Shown: positions 32,842 through 46,974 of the stretch, in pieces
Position numbering within the stretch: the stretch's first letter is position 1
Layout of the letters: the number at the start of each line of letters is the position of its first letter
From: Lenzites betulinus
Lineage: Eukaryota; Basidiomycota; Agaricomycetes; Polyporales; Polyporaceae
Direction of reading: 5' to 3'
Length of the DNA: 64,000 nt
NCBI GenBank assembly: GCA_022264855.1
Contig: JABYQU010000031.1
Span: 310,001 to 374,000, forward strand
Notes under the pieces: generated by a model
Databases searched by the model: none
Seen by the model: the letters and a program-made list of their open reading frames with translations, nothing else
Told to the model about the DNA's origin: nothing
Program-made: the position numbers and the translations under genes

Positions 32842-34461
32842 AAGCGAAGCGATGCGGGGAGAGCGGAATGTACAGATTCAGAAGCGAGCGCCGCGCTAGT
32901 ACGCGGGGACACGTCCGTTGTGATCAGCGCGTAGGCGCCCGCTACTGAGCGCTATCATCCTTGCCTAGTATCTCTTGACGCTCGAATGCGAGGCTGCCTC
33001 CGAGATCTGCTCACTGACATTCACCCACTCACTCTGGCACATGTTGGTACAACGCTACGTCAAACCGGTGTCCACATAGTTCCATGCTAAGATGGTACCT
33101 TTCCGTGGTCGCCCCGCGCAGTGTGGTGATGCCGAGGTGAGCCTTGATTCAACACAGCATCCGAGAGCCTCCAGTGATCTTTCATGGCCCTCGGACGATA
33201 TACACGCCCGAAGGGGGTTGGTGTCCGCAGATATCTCGCGGATCAGGATATTTCCTTGAGACTGGTGCGGAACTTTGAGAGATAATTATTACCAATCGTC
33301 GAGTAGATACCGGGTCGCGAATATTACCACGAAATTAGACGCAGGCATCCGCCGACTGTCTCGCAGGAGTCCTGAGGATATCCACAGCTAGACGCCTGTG
33401 TCCAGACGGCAGCGATCCGGGCGCTTGCCATGCCAGCAGCAGCAGAAATTATTGCAGGTGTGCACAAATATATCATGTGTGGACGGACGAAGTACAGCAG
33501 GACAGTGATACATAGTATATTACTCATGAAAGAAGCATATACAGAGGTGGGAAGGGCGCGTGGTTTGCAAGGAGAGAAGTTGGGATGTCGACGGCGACTA
33601 GCGCCGACTACTATGAGAAATGGACGAGCTATGTACTTACCAAACTAGATGTCCTTCAGTGGAAGCTTGAGGCTGAAGAGTGAGCGATGTGGACCAGCGA
33701 AGTAGATTAAGTGCAAGTACCATGAGAGAGAGCGAGGCAAAACAGCAAGACACGAAGACATTGGAGAAGAGGAGAGAGAGACAGCATGCAGAACCGTCGA
33801 TTCCCCAAGTACGAAGCGCCCTCTCAAGCTCCCACACTTAGGGCGTCTCTGTACTAGATATCTGAGGATTCCGCTCAGAGGTCGGGCGGATATAGCGCCC
33901 GTCTCGAGCGAACATCGAGGCAGTTGTCTGCCGGGTTATTACTGCTGATTATCCTCACGATATCGCCAGGTAAATATTCGCATGATACCGGCCTGACGTC
34001 CATCAGCCATCCGTTACATATCCCCCAGGCGTCTCCTTTCGAAACCTCCACCCGACCTCATGGGCAACTGGGCGTGTACATAGTACGCAACCTTTTTACA
34101 CAAAAGACCGGATATCATATCGTCAATGCACCGCGCAGGGACGAGTATTAACAAGTTGTGTTGAACAGTGAAATGCTGCGGCGCCGGCGAGGCACATACT
34201 GCCGAAATTGCCTATTCTGGGATCTGCACTGCCACGGTGACGAGCGAGGCGCCCATATGGCCGGGAGTGCGATTCGTGCAATCCCGACATATTCGGCGTC
34301 ATCGGGGCCCGGATGTTCTTCGAGAGATGAGAATCCCCGTTCCCGTAACGCGCTCTGTATAAGAGCATCCCGGCACCAGGGCTAAGAGCTGCGCACCGGG
34401 TGCTGCTACCACTCAAAAGCCTTAGCTTGTCGCACTTCTCATCCCGCTTGTCGACGATACG
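32842..34461. other. Divergent intergenic region between two transporter genes
   Basis: 1.6 kb with only short frames. None shows membrane segments or motifs, and I see no repeat or RNA gene. It presumably contains promoters for both flanking transporters. Confidence 0.5.
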
Positions 34462-36758
34462 ATGTCAAGCACACAAGAATGCCCGCCGAATGGCCCGGAG
34501 GAGAAGCCCGTAGCACCCACTGGCCAGTCTGAGCAGCGGATACCATGGGGGTTTGAATGGCGCAGCTCTATCTGGTTTATCACCCTCAGTGCGTACCGAT
34601 TGCAATGGGTTTCACGAACGGAACGCACTACTAACGCCCACCTTTTCGTAAAGTCGTCGGAATAGGTATTGAAGCTCGCTGCGATCGTCGAATATCAAGT
34701 GCTTATTGACCGTGCCGCAGCCATTACGACCGATCTGCTCATTTATTCCATGATTGTGCCCATCATCCCATTCCGTCTGCAAGGTTTGGGTTACGATGGT
34801 GTTTCCGGGTTGGTTGGCTGGCTCTTGTTTGCATATGTAAGTGTCTGCGGCCTACAATACACATCGATCTACTAACCGCCGGGCTCCCCAGTCCGCCGCA
34901 CTGGTGATATGTGAGCCGTTTCCGGAACATACCTGAAAATGTGTGTGGCTAATCGTGCTCTGCCAGTCACTGCACCTATCGCGCTGCTCTCGGAGAAGTA
35001 CAAGAACCGCAAAATTCCTCTGATATGCGGTGAAATCGCACTCATCGGCTCTCAGGTGCTCCTCATGGAGGCACCAACATACTGGGTCATGGTGATTGCG
35101 CGAATCGCCCAGGGTATCAGCGCCTCTGTCATTTGGGTCGTTGGTCTTGCCCTCATGTGGGTGATCTCCCGTTTGCATTGACTTTTACATTGTGCTGACA
35201 TAGGATGCAGCTGCGACTCGGTACCAGAAAAGATCGTTGGAAGTGAGTTGAGAAATTTCGTGCCTCCGAAGGGCACATTATTGACAGTTGCAACCATAAG
35301 AGCAACTCGGTCTAGCTATGATGGGACTCTCGTTAGGGTAAGTTTCTGACTACTTTCTTTATATTTGCATTCCCCATAACATATATGTTTCGCAGCTTTC
35401 TAGTCGGCCCCCCAGTTGCGGGAGCCCTAGACAAACGGTTCGGTTTCCGTGGACCCTTCGTCTTCGGCATCATCGTCACTGTTCTCGAGCTCATCGGTCG
35501 ACTGCTTATCATCGAGCGCTCCGCCGCTGAGCGCATGGACGCCTCCATCACCACACTCGTCGGCCGCAACGGGTCCTCCGCCGTTGTTGCCTACGGTGCT
35601 ACTGACGAGAAACGCGAGGAACAGTCCACGACCGTCTCTACACAGGCTGTCCCCCCAGATGTTGAGAATATCGCCGAGTCGTCCAGCCGCGTTCCGTCGC
35701 GCACGCCCACTGTAACAGATGATCGCGCGCAAGAGTCCCAGAACCCTGTACATCTTTCCCTTGTGGGCCTGCTCATCAAGCTGTTTAAGTCACCCCGAGC
35801 ATTGGCCGCCGCTTTCCTGGCACTCAGCGATGGGTACGCTCCGCCGTGAAACATCTCGCTGTGAAGGGTTTGAAACTCACATCGAATACAGCATTATAAT
35901 CAGCGGTTTGGAACCAGTGCTTCCTCTCTACCTCCAGTCTACGTACGGCCTTGACGTTTCGAAAATCGGCCTGGTCTACATCGCCGCCATCGTGCCCTCA
36001 TTCGTCTGTATGTATCTCTGGCTCCCTTCGAACTCTACGCGTCACTGAATGGGACCTACGCAGCTTCGCCCCTAGCGGGATGGTACGCCGACCGCGGAGG
36101 AGCCATCATCAGCACGTTCATCTGCTTCGTCGGCACATTCCCATTCTGCTTCCTCCTCTTCGTCCGCTCCAACCTGGCATACTTCGTCTCCATGTATTGC
36201 CTGTTCAGTAAGCATCCCGGATCATCCTACAACGCCGCAAACCAAATCCCCACCCTCGCTAACCAACTATCGTACAGGCCTGTTCGTCGCCGGGTCGCTG
36301 TCTCCCATCACCGCAGAGTTCGCGTCAGTAACGAAGAGCATGGAAGGTGTCGGATGTACGCTGCCCCCTCTCCCTCACAAAACCTCCATTCTCACCTCCG
36401 TCTCCATCTCCATCTCCACAGACGGCCACCTCTACGGCGCATTCAACGTCGCCTACGGCCTCGGCTCTGCCCGTGAGCACCTCCCTCCCCTCTCCCTGTC
36501 TCTGCTCACACCACTCATACCCCCGCGCACAAAGTTGGTCCTGTGATCGGCGGCCAGCTGTACGACCACCTGAGCCCATACGAGGGCTGGCGCGCGCTCT
36601 GCATCTTCTTCGCCGCGCTCGTACTCGTCAGCGTCGTCGTCACTGCGTCCTACTACGGCTCGCCGACGTACGCGCACCGCGCGATGGAGTACATCCGCAA
36701 GCGGCGCGCGGCGCGCCGCGGTGCTAATGATGCCACAGTAGCAGCAGCAGCATCGTAA
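34462..36758 (+). CDS. Major facilitator superfamily transporter, DHA1/vesicular-amine type
   Basis: Predicted 12-helix proton-coupled exporter of 519 residues; the substrate is unknown. Thirteen exons: 34462-34588, 34654-34665 (12 nt), 34721-34836, 34892-34910, 34967-35156, 35211-35242, 35316-35337, 35396-35833, 35892-36007, 36064-36207, 36278-36346, 36422-36472 and 36535-36758. The first helix reads IWFITLIVGIAITTDLLIYS...VPIIPFRL. The loop after helix 2 has APIALLSEKYKNRK, the MFS motif A position. GFLVGPPVAGALDKRFGFRGPF is the antiporter-type motif of helix 5. A hydrophilic central loop of about 90 residues is followed by SPLAGWYADRGG and YGAFNVAYGLGSALGPVIGG in the second half. The C-terminal tail is basic then Ala-rich. 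Relatives include fungal drug and polyamine exporters. Confidence 0.88.
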
Positions 36759-37387
36759 TGATTCCGGCTGGTTGCAGGGATTGATTTGGCTGGGCTCGAG
36801 CGCATCGTTATATGATGTGTTGCATCGCGCGATGGACGTTTAGAAACACGCATGTACATCACCCACTCCTCACAGCTCGATATTTACGTACACTTAATGC
36901 TCCTCACACAATATATGACATATTCACGACGCTTATGCACTCGCTCAGGGCTCACCAGAACATGCATCATGCCACTCTTCTCGTCGAGCCGATTCCGATG
37001 ACAGAACAAGAGTGATCGCCTCTGGTGGTGGTGGTCAAAACATACAAGCAGAGCTACATGTGCGGATCATGCTATGGTGGTATCGATATCGCCAACAGGT
37101 ACGTAGATCGGGTCGGTCCGGGGGTAGAGGGTAGTGCTGTACATGTAAGTATACTGTAGGTCTCCGTGGTCTGGTCTGGGTCTGTAACATGTAACTAGTA
37201 TCTCGTATCTCGTAACGGTGCCTTGTGTGTGTATATCGGCATCTGAGGTTGTGCGTGGTGGTGTGGGTAGAGTACAGGTGACTATGGGCGATGAGAGAAT
37301 ATATCGACGGGGAGAAGTAGTACATGGATGAAGAGCGATGCGATGGAGAGCAACTCGACGAAGGAGAAAGACGGAGCGGGGCGGCGA
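36759..37387. other. Convergent 3' region
   Basis: About 630 bp between converging genes. It is AT- and TG-rich with simple GTGGTGG-type stretches near 37380 and carries no conserved coding segment. Confidence 0.5.
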
Positions 37388-40300
37388 CTATGGTGGTGTG
37401 GGTGGTGGCGACGAATTCTGTGCGGGTATTGGGGGTCCGAACATTCCTAGTAGTGACAGCAAGTCGTCTGCACACCGATAAGTTAGCTGCCCTGTCCATG
37501 TATGCTCTCATAGAGAAAAACGTACTCTTTTTCAGCGGTTTACTGAAGAAGCCATTCATCCCCGCGCTGAGACACAGCTGCTTCGTTGACTCTTGGCAGT
37601 CCGCACTCAAGGCAACGATGGGCAACAGTATGGGCACTTTGCGCTTTCCTTCGTGTATTCGGACGCGCTTGCATGCTTCCACACCGTCGCATATTGGCAT
37701 ATCTACAAATGATTTCATCAGGACTTGATTCTTCACAGGGAGGAAATGCGCTTACGGTGGTCGAATAACGCTACACTGAAGTGCCCAGGTTCATGCCGCT
37801 CCCATTCTGTGACAATCGATGAGTCTTTGACTATAACAAAGTCAACGAGCATACACACCTGCTATCGCCTCCTCGCCGTTGGACGTTGCTATAACATTGA
37901 GATTGTATCGCTCCAGCTGCTTAACAAGCAACTTCTGCGCCACCGGATTGTCTACAAGAAAGCAAAAATGTCAGCAAGCGCTGTCTCAATATCATGGATT
38001 TGAGCAGGACGAACCCTCCGCGACCAGGACATTGCCAAACAGCGTTCTCTGCGCCAACGCCTCCTCTTCTCTGAGTTCTGACGCGTTGATCACAGGTCGA
38101 ATCGGCACCTGGTCGAGCACATTCTTCAAGCTCGCCAGCATCTGGAGCAGCTTCTGCTGCCTAGGCGGCTTCGTCATGCGTGTGATCCCCTGCGGCGTCT
38201 CCGTGTCGTTTCTCAACATCGGCGCGCCCGCGAGGTTGTCCGTCGTCGGGGTGAACAAGTGTATCACCTGCGTGTCCTTGAGTGCGGGGTACGGCAGCGA
38301 ATGCAGCACGCGTGCGAGCTCGTCCGCACGAGTCTCCGACTGGTCGTCCAACACAACGAAGTCGAGGGGCTGCGCTGCGAATTCGGAGTTGCGCAGGAAC
38401 CGCTCCGCCTCGTCGATGGACGGCACGGCTGCGATCGTGAACCCGCTCAACATCGTGCCTAGCATCGAGATTGTCGCGCTCGAGCCCGAGCTGATAAGCA
38501 GTCGGAGTGGCCGCGTCTTCACCAGTGTCTCCTTAAGCTTCTCTATCTCGGTCTGGGACTGCTGTGACTCTTCGGACTCGAAGATCTTCACAGGGATGGT
38601 GAACCAGAACGTCGACCCGACCCCGGGTTCCGACTGTACGCCGATTGCGCCGCCCATGAGTTTGACAAGCTGCCGCGAGATGGAAAGGCCAAGACCGGTC
38701 CCGCCAAATCGCCGTGTTGAAGAGTTGTCGGCTTGTTGGAAGGGGACAAAAAGTTGGTCGACGTCCCTATGGGCATAATCAGTAAACTGGGCTTCGCACG
38801 ATGAGAGCCAAACTCACGAAGGGCTCAGGCCAATGCCAGTATCCCTGCGCAAAACACGCATTAGTAAAGAACTCTACCCTCTGACATCGACAGCACATAC
38901 TGTATTGAGAACTTGAGATGCACATCGGTAGCTGTCCGAACCTGGTTCGTGTCAACAGCACAAGCCACCCGGACGAACCCATTGGCCGTAAACTTGACCG
39001 CATTCCCGATCAAGTTCATCAACACTAAGACGTATCGTCAGCGAACCGCTGCACTACGTGAAATTGTGAGTCATACCTTGTCGTATTCGGGCGTAGTCAG
39101 CCTTGACCCCTGCGCACAACATGTCAGAGAGATATGTGGGTGCTCGCCGGACGAAGGCTTACATGGTGGCACGCTGGGTTCGATGTTGAACGAGAGATCG
39201 AGCTTTCGCGCAGCCATTGGTAGCAGGAGCTCCATGCAATCCTACTCGAAATGAGAAAATGTTCTAGGGAATGAATATAGGCACGACATACCGCCAACAA
39301 GTTCTCGACCGAGAAGCCGGAGTACTCGAGTTTGACCGCTGCGGGGATATATTAGCACGATGGCATCATGAAATGTAACGACTTGCGTACCATCAGCTTC
39401 AAGTTTACTGTAGTCCAAGATCGAGTCGATGATCTGTATGGTCATAAATATACATGGCTCAATCAACCTCAATATCCGCTGGTGCTTACCTTGAGCAGGA
39501 GCTCGCAAGATTGCTTGGCCGTTTGCACAATCTCCCTCTGGCCAACGTTCAACTCAGTGCCGCTCAGTATGTCCAAGAGACCGTAGAATGAGCTGCTCGG
39601 CAATTAGTCTCGTCTTGCGTTACGCCTGAGACACAAACATACCTAAACGGCGTCCGCAACTCGTGGCTCATTGAGGCCAAGAAGTTGCTCTTGATCTAAA
39701 TGTTGTCTTGTTGAGCATCGACCCCACTACGTCCCCACTGTGTAAGAAACCCACCTTTGTCGCCTTCAGCGCATCCTCCCTGCTCTTCCGTGCCGCCTCT
39801 AGCGCGTCCCGCTGCGCCGAGATCATCTTCAGGTTCTCCTTGGTGCCCGCCTGCACGGAGCGGAACAGGAGCGCATTCGAGATCCCGATGCTCGCCTGCT
39901 GGCACAGTAGCGTCAACATTGTCACCACGTTCGGCGAGAACGCGTATTTCGACGCGAGGTACACCACGCCGAACGTCTGTCCGCGATTGCTGAATATTGG
40001 GATGCAGATCACCGACCGGTGAGGGCTTTGTTGGGCCTCCGAAGCAAAGCGTGGTTCAGAAGCGATGTCCTCGTAGTATACGCGGTCTTTGGTATTCAAG
40101 GCTGCGTGTGTTGCGTAAGAAGCAATTTCGAGGGGAAACGCATACATAATCCATACCGTGCTGGATGATCGTTCTCCGGAGGGGGTCGCTTATTGAGCGA
40201 ATGGGTATTGGGTTTCTAGAGAGACAATCAGGTCCAGGTCTCCTACCTCAACTAGGGGTACTTACTCGTGCACCTTGCACGCATCGGGAGGGTTCATGCT

Positions 40301-43300
40301 GGTCGCGACCGTGTAGTCTCCCGCCTCGCGGGCGATGACAACACAGGTGTTCTGGCTTCCCGACACCTCTGCAAAACTATTATTTACTGCAGGCACAACG
40401 TGGAGGGCGATGCTTACCAGTGGAAATCTCCGTCAACCGCTGGAGAGCCATCGACAAATTGATGTCTCCGGATATCTCTTTGCTCCATTTGAGAATCGAC
40501 GCAAGGTCAACGGCGGTCAGGGTAGATATCTGCTCCTCTTCAGTCGCCTCGAGACTTGTGCGCTCATAAGAACCGTGAAGGGACGGCTGAGTAGCGATGA
40601 CCACACTGTCAGTCTGAATTGCTACATCCGCAGAGAAAATATGGCGCTTCAATGGGACAGGCTGCGAGCGGGTCTCCAATTGCGAGGAGAGATAGTTACT
40701 GCGAGTAAAGTGAGTGAAGTTGATCAACCGATTTTTGATGCCCTTACACAAGACCGCGAGCGCCCCACTGTGCTTGACGAGCGATACCCCGACGTTGTAG
40801 CTCACTTCCCAAGCCTTCAACGCCACATCGTACGAAGTGGCTTCCTTGCTGTAATATGTTGAGCCTCCTGCAACGTTACTCAACGCGCGAGACCCTTACC
40901 AGATACAACCCCCAGCCGCCTTCGAGCATCCAATCGTTGTTTACCGCAAGTCTAAAACGAGGTTAATGAATGTTCAAAGTTAGCGGTCGAAGCACTTACT
41001 TGACGGCGACGTCATAGAGCTTGAACGCGTCCGGGTTGTTCGTGAGCGATGCAATCTCGGCGTCCTGTGAAGTACGTTAGCAGGCGATTGAGCCTTGTGA
41101 TAGGCATACATACGATAAGTGCGACCCATGTACTGGTGTTGACGGGACTCGGCGACAGCCATCTTGAAAACCGTCAGCAGCTACAACACATCCTACGCAC
41201 GGCCTCGCTTACTTCCGGATATACGACTGGTTTGCCTCGACCTGCTTGAAGAACCGCGAACGCTCTTCAGGAGCTAGGCCTCCTTTCCTCAAACAGTGAA
41301 TGAGGGCCAGACTATGGAAGAACAACGAGTAGCGAGTGTGCCGGTGACTAGAACGCTGTCAGTGTCAACGCCAACACGCTGAGAGGAAAAGCGCACTTTG
41401 GGTTGCTGTCGCGAGTTTCATACACATAAAACCCGAGCTGGGCTGCCTCATCCGCGTAGCCAAGACAAAACAGTCCGACAACCTAGAGGTTAAGGTTAGG
41501 AGGGTCCAGAACGTAAAACCTAATTCACGGGAGGACGGCGTACCTTGAATGCATTATACCTACATAAAGATCGATGTCAGAACATACGTCATTTCCGCCT
41601 CAGCCACAACGGCACGTACCAATTCATTGCAACCTTGATTGTGCCTAGGGCCTCGACCTGTGCGAGATACTCCGACTCTTTGAATGTCTCGGTGTCAAAC
41701 ACCGTCTCTACGGACTGGGCAATCGTATAACCCCCAATGGCGCGGATACAGTTCAGCGTCCCCTGCGCCAGCACGGTGATGTCCCCGCTGGGCGTCCACA
41801 ACGCAATGTCGGATACAGCTTCCTCCGCGCCGACGACGAGTTCGCTCACTGCATCGCGGTGAACATCACATGGCACAGTCGTATTTGGGAGTACTCACGG
41901 TGGTCGCAGATATATAACCGTGTGACGACCAAGTGCGCCGCGGAAAAACTCGTATATATCCTAGGAGCGAAGACTCGTCAGCCCCGTCCTCTTCCCACGT
42001 GGGGCCACACTCACCTATCGCCCGCACTCTGGCCGTACTTGATAGCCTGCTCGAGACGAGGGATGTTCGCGCGGATGTGTACGTTGTCGAAGCCGGAAAC
42101 CATGATCGAAAACAAGAGCAGCGCGCGACTAGGACAAAGCCAACCAGGCCAGTCAGACATGGATGCACGCGGGAGGTGGTGGGAGGATGGAAACTGACCA
42201 CTTCTCAAAGCTGCTGCCGTACTGGTCTGCGATCCGCAACGCAAGCTTACCGAGGTCGGCAGAGAATCGGTAGAGTTCCCGGCGTTCTGCAGCCGCTGCG
42301 GGGGAAAAGCGAAGAAGCGAACAAAGCGACGAGATGAGCTGCTGAACAGAGCGTGCTGTATTGAGGAGGTCGCATACCTCCGAGTGCCCAAAAGAAACCG
42401 AGGGCCGTGCCAGGACACATGCCCGCGCTGGCCGAGGGGGTCAGTACCGCACGCTGCCTGATATATCTCGGGCGGGGCTCACCGGAGCGCAAGCTGGATG
42501 GTCTGCACGAAGTGACGGTTATCAGTCACCTTCGCCTCCAGCGTCCGACATACGCTCCACTCACCGTGAGGCCGATGACATCAGCGAAGCCCTCGCCTGT
42601 GCTCCAGTACGCGTTCGTGCCTGCAACCCGCATCAGATCGTGCCGCCCACAGAGCCTGGCCATCGAGACGAACCCGCATCGTTCAGTAGCGCAATTGCCA
42701 GATCTGTCCGGGTATCCCGCGCCCGTGGGATGGCAAGGATGTCCTCGAAGCCGACGGCCAGGATTTCATTCTTGACCTGCTCAAACATGATGTCCGCCTC
42801 CCGCCGCGTTGGCGCCGCGTTCACATCCACCCCGAGCAGGTGCAATCCCAGGATATTGTCGTTCAGCGCGGCAGAGTAGTTGCCCCGCATCCAGTGGTTC
42901 CGCGATCGCAGCCTCAGCAGTCGTGCCTTCTCCTCTGCGCTCTCGCAACGGATCAAGCACTCCTGCAGCAGGTTGTCCGACAGGTCGAACTCCGCCTTCC
43001 ATGTATATAGCCTATTCCAGCCAACATTCAGCACCCCGGCACGCACAGAGAACAAACGGGAAAGCGCGCACTCGGCCAATCTTATGAACAATGACGACGT
43101 CCTGACTGGATCGCTTCTCCACGAATTTTCGTCTAGCAGCGACCGAGCGTTCAGGTATGATTGCAGTGCAAGCTAGAACCGTGGCGTTAAGCATCCCGCC
43201 GTGATACCTCCGCAATGGAGCTTACCTCATGCGCACCCCGGGCCCTCGCAGAGTCACCGGCATCGATCGACATTTCCAGCAACTCGTCTCGTTTCGAGTG

Positions 43301-46300
43301 CTCGCGGAGTAATGGCAAGCATCTGCACGTGTACACACCTCAATGTCAGTCACCCTACTCGCACTTAGTGCGGAGCACCCTCGATCTTACCGTTTGGCAT
43401 GGTCGGCTATACGATAGATATCCGGCGTCGACTCATGGAGCATGGTCAATATAATCTGTCCCGTGTCAGGCAAGTCAGTGCTACGGCGGCAGAATTCAAC
43501 TACCAAGTGACGCACCCTAAACGACATCTTGGCAATCGTCTCCTCTGGTTGGCTTTCCGCCTCGGCCTGCGCCGCCTGGCGATACCTGTCGTGCGAGAAG
43601 CTGCACATGTCCGCGCCCGTTGGATCAACCACCCCTCCGCGATCGCCGTCTGCAGCCCGCGAATAGACCGCCGTGTAGTAGAGGAGCCGTTCTGGCTCTC
43701 GCGGAAGTTGTGTACGGCCTTCGAGACATTCCACATGTCCTCATGCTCCTCCTCCGTACCACTGCCACTACTGCCCGAGTCGTCCCAGTCCATGAGCAGA
43801 GCTACTTCTGCCACTTTGAATCTGGGCAAGTCATAAAAGGGGGAATGCATGTGGAGGCGGTGTGGCGACTTACGTAGGTCCAAAGAACGACGCCCAGATT
43901 ACGAACTTCCTCGCGTCCTCCGCGAGCTCGCGTAGGTGGTGAATCAAAAAGCCGAGGTCTCCTGGGGTCGCTATGCTTTTCTTGTCGAACAGCGTTGCCT
44001 CGATTGCCGAAATATCGAACCTAGCCCCTTGATCAACACGCCTTTCACCATGTAGTAGATTACAATTCCACTCACTGCCAGTTGTTCTTATCCCAATCGT
44101 ACCAAATCTGCGCGTACAAGCCCTCATCGTCAGCGCGAATCATCTAGCAGTAAGAAACACAGCCTACATACATGTCGTTGTCGATTTAGCGTGGTCAGGA
44201 TATTCCTCGCCGAGAATGGGTTCCCTTCCGAGGTCCCGTGTATGATACGCGCAAGGTGTGCCACGTCCTCCTTTGGTCTGTGTAGCGTGCGTGCAACGAG
44301 GGTTGAGACCGCAGGATAGCTCAGTGGCTCGAGCTGTATCCACGTCGCCGACTTGGTGGAGAAGGTTTGCTTGATGCGCTCCAGCCGCTCACTTCGCATG
44401 CAGTTAGTATAACACGGAGGCGCTAAGAGACAGAACGCAAACTTACGGTCTGTCCGAGCGCACGGTCGCGAAGATGAGCTGTGGAAGACGGGTAAATTCG
44501 TCAGGTACCCAGAGGACTACACGACGATGTACTCACCAGACGCGTGCGGGAATTTACTAGCGCGTTGAGAAGGTCCAACGACCTGTAACGCAACCGTATC
44601 GTTAGCCACCATGTCTACCCAAGCTGCGACTAAGAACACAATAGTACGCACGAATCAGGCGCCTCATGCAAGTCGTCCAAGAACAGGGCAAATAGCCGCG
44701 TCTCCGAGAGCACTGAAAAAACGCTCTCTACCAGGCTCTGAAAGCGTGCGGGCAACTCGTTCGTCTCCAACGTCTCCTGTGGTGTCGCGATCACAATGTC
44801 GAACAACGCGAAGATCGTCTTCAGTTCCGGCGCGCCCTCGTACAGCAACGGTACGTTCTGCAGCTGTGGCCCTAGTCTCTGCTTCAGGTCATTCACGAAT
44901 CGATGCAAGTCCGAGTGGAAAACGATGAGCTGTCGGAGGACATGCGAGAGACAGGCAAGCTAGTGAGATGCGTAGAAGTAGGGCGATGAGTACGTTAGAC
45001 CGGGATGGACGGCCGAGTTACTCACGAGCGAGGCAAACGGCCCGGGCTCGACTTCCGAGAACTTCGCCTGTCCCCACAGGCCATGCGCTGCAGAAGCGCA
45101 ACGTGTGGACGTCAGAGAACATATTACGTGACCAAAGAATTCCAAAGGACGCACATCTCCACTTCGCTTGTTGTGCCAGGATAAGCGAACTCTTACCGGC
45201 ACTAGATGGAGGAGTTAGAATCCCCATTCTCCATTAAGCTTTCGCGTGCTTACCCAGGCGGCCCGAGTATAATGGCAGCGTGTGTACGCGCACGACTCTG
45301 TGACGGAGTAAGCGCGACACGCCGGAGCCCGTCGCTCGTCGACACAGTGCCGGACGTAATAGTCGTCGCTGTTGAGCCCTGCTGTATCGTGTCCACCGAC
45401 GATATCTTCGAGCTGGGCGACTCGGGGGTAATCATCATCTGGGCGGACGCCTCGCTCTTGCTCGACATGGAGTCGCTTGGGTCTTCAAGGCTGCTCGTGC
45501 CGCCGCTCCCGCTCGAGCTCACGACGAACGAACCGCGAGAGGCGCCAATCTGGCGCGAATAGCTCGTAGATGTATGCCGTATGATGTTCCGGATCGTCTC
45601 CAACTCCTTCTCTCGCCCAAAGAGAGGGCTCGGGATCGTAAACTCCATACATCGGTCTTCTGTCGCGATGTCGAAGTATGGGATCAGCTCGGCGGGCTCG
45701 TCCGACGAAAGCGCAACTGCCGCCAGCAGTCGCCGTTGACATTCGAGGAGGTCCATCTTGAGTCCGTACGCGCTCTGGTATCGCCCATCCGGAGATTTGC
45801 TGAGAAGTTTCTCGATAATCATCGCAAGCACCTGGGGGATGTCACGCCGAACCTCATGTACAGGCATTGGGCGTTTTTGCACGACCGCGTGCAGCAGCTC
45901 GAGGGGTCCTCCCTCGAACGGCATTGTTCCCCGACCTACCAGGAGCGTCCAGAACATGATACCGATGGAATAGAGGTCCGTTCTGTGGTCCTCCGCGATG
46001 TTTTCCATGCTTCCTGTCTGCTCCGGCGCAAAATAGCACAGCGCCTCCTTCACCTTGAGCTTCTGCACCTCCTCGAACGCGTCAGCTTGGAGCACGAACT
46101 CGGAGGGCACGCCAAACTGCTCCAGCGATACCGCTCGGTTGCCGAAGTGCACCAGTCTCACGAGGCCGCTGTGGTGATTAAGGTGGAACGCATTGGCGCG
46201 CACCTCGCGGTGTATGAGCCCATTCCGGTGCATCATCTCCAAACAATGCGTGGCCTGTATGGCGAACTCCAGGAATGTCGCGAGGTCCATAATTTCGATC

Positions 46301-46974
46301 GCCTCCATTTCCTCCATGCTGTACGGTTCTTCCACGCCGGTCATGTAGATGTCGCGGCGGGAGGAAGAGGAAGGCCGTGCGCGGGAGATGTCGCCAAACA
46401 ACAAGTTGTTCACCTTTGCCGGGGGGAAGTAGCGGCCGAGGATGTTGAGACCGGGATGGAACAGAAGGAGCACGGCGCAATCGCCGTTGGTCTTTGGAAT
46501 CGTGAAGAAGTCGATCATCCGCAGAGTCGTACTGGAAGACTCCGGGGACGTGGCCATCTTCTCGAGTCTGTGAATAGGGCATTGCCGTTAGCCTTGACCC
46601 GTAGCAGAGAACGTACCGGCTTGCGGACGATCGCGTCGAGCACGACCGCCGATCACCGCCACAAGGGATGGAGAACACCAAAGGATCGAGGACTTACATA
46701 TGCGCCTCACGCTCAAGCAACATGGACGCATTGGAGTGTGCGGGGACGATCTTGGCGAGCACGCTCGTTCCGTCTTGCAAGTTGGTACCTTCTGCGAGTA
46801 AGGTCATGCTGCCGGTGTCCTCCCATGATACCGCCTGGTGCGGTGTAATCTGTACGTGTTCGTTAGGGAATATGGTGGCATACGCACCTTCTCAAAAGTG
46901 TAACCGGGGACGGAGAGGATGCCATCCTTGAAGTAGAGGGTCGGAAGGGCGGGTTGCGCATATTTGCGGCGCAT
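37388..46974 (-). CDS. Giant hybrid histidine kinase (Mak2/Mak3, Chk1 group X): kinase-like, AAA, GAF, HisKA, HATPase, REC
   Basis: Predicted stress-sensing phosphorelay kinase of about 2,315 residues in some 46 exons (start 46974, stop 37388). Residues about 30-380 form a Ser/Thr-kinase-like domain with a degenerate loop ([12 protein letters not shown] where HRDLK would be) and YFAPEQTG. Next comes an AAA-type ATPase with GPPGAGKSS (about 515) and [12 protein letters not shown], then a long helical region with [17 protein letters not shown] domain (about 1500-1700) follows, then HisKA with [10 protein letters not shown], HATPase with N-box [18 protein letters not shown] and [10 protein letters not shown], and a C-terminal receiver with the phospho-Asp in LFDHHMPICDG and Lys in FSKPLKK. 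Near 43608-43640 the conserved reading jumps frame by one base with no plausible intron. This suggests a one-base deletion, either a sequence error or a broken allele. All other splice phases I traced are consistent. Confidence 0.85.

Noticed and set aside
33300..33660. Short frames in the gap between the two transporter genes
   Set aside because: No conserved motif, membrane segment or splice-consistent extension.
42961..43046. A 35-nt intron (ending GAATAG) in the histidine kinase
   Set aside because: It shifts the frame; reading through or removing 51 nt (42996-43046) keeps the conserved helix region in frame.
43608..43640. A 32-nt intron restoring frame in the histidine kinase
   Set aside because: Shorter than all other introns, no branch box, and it would delete conserved residues; a one-base deletion fits better.
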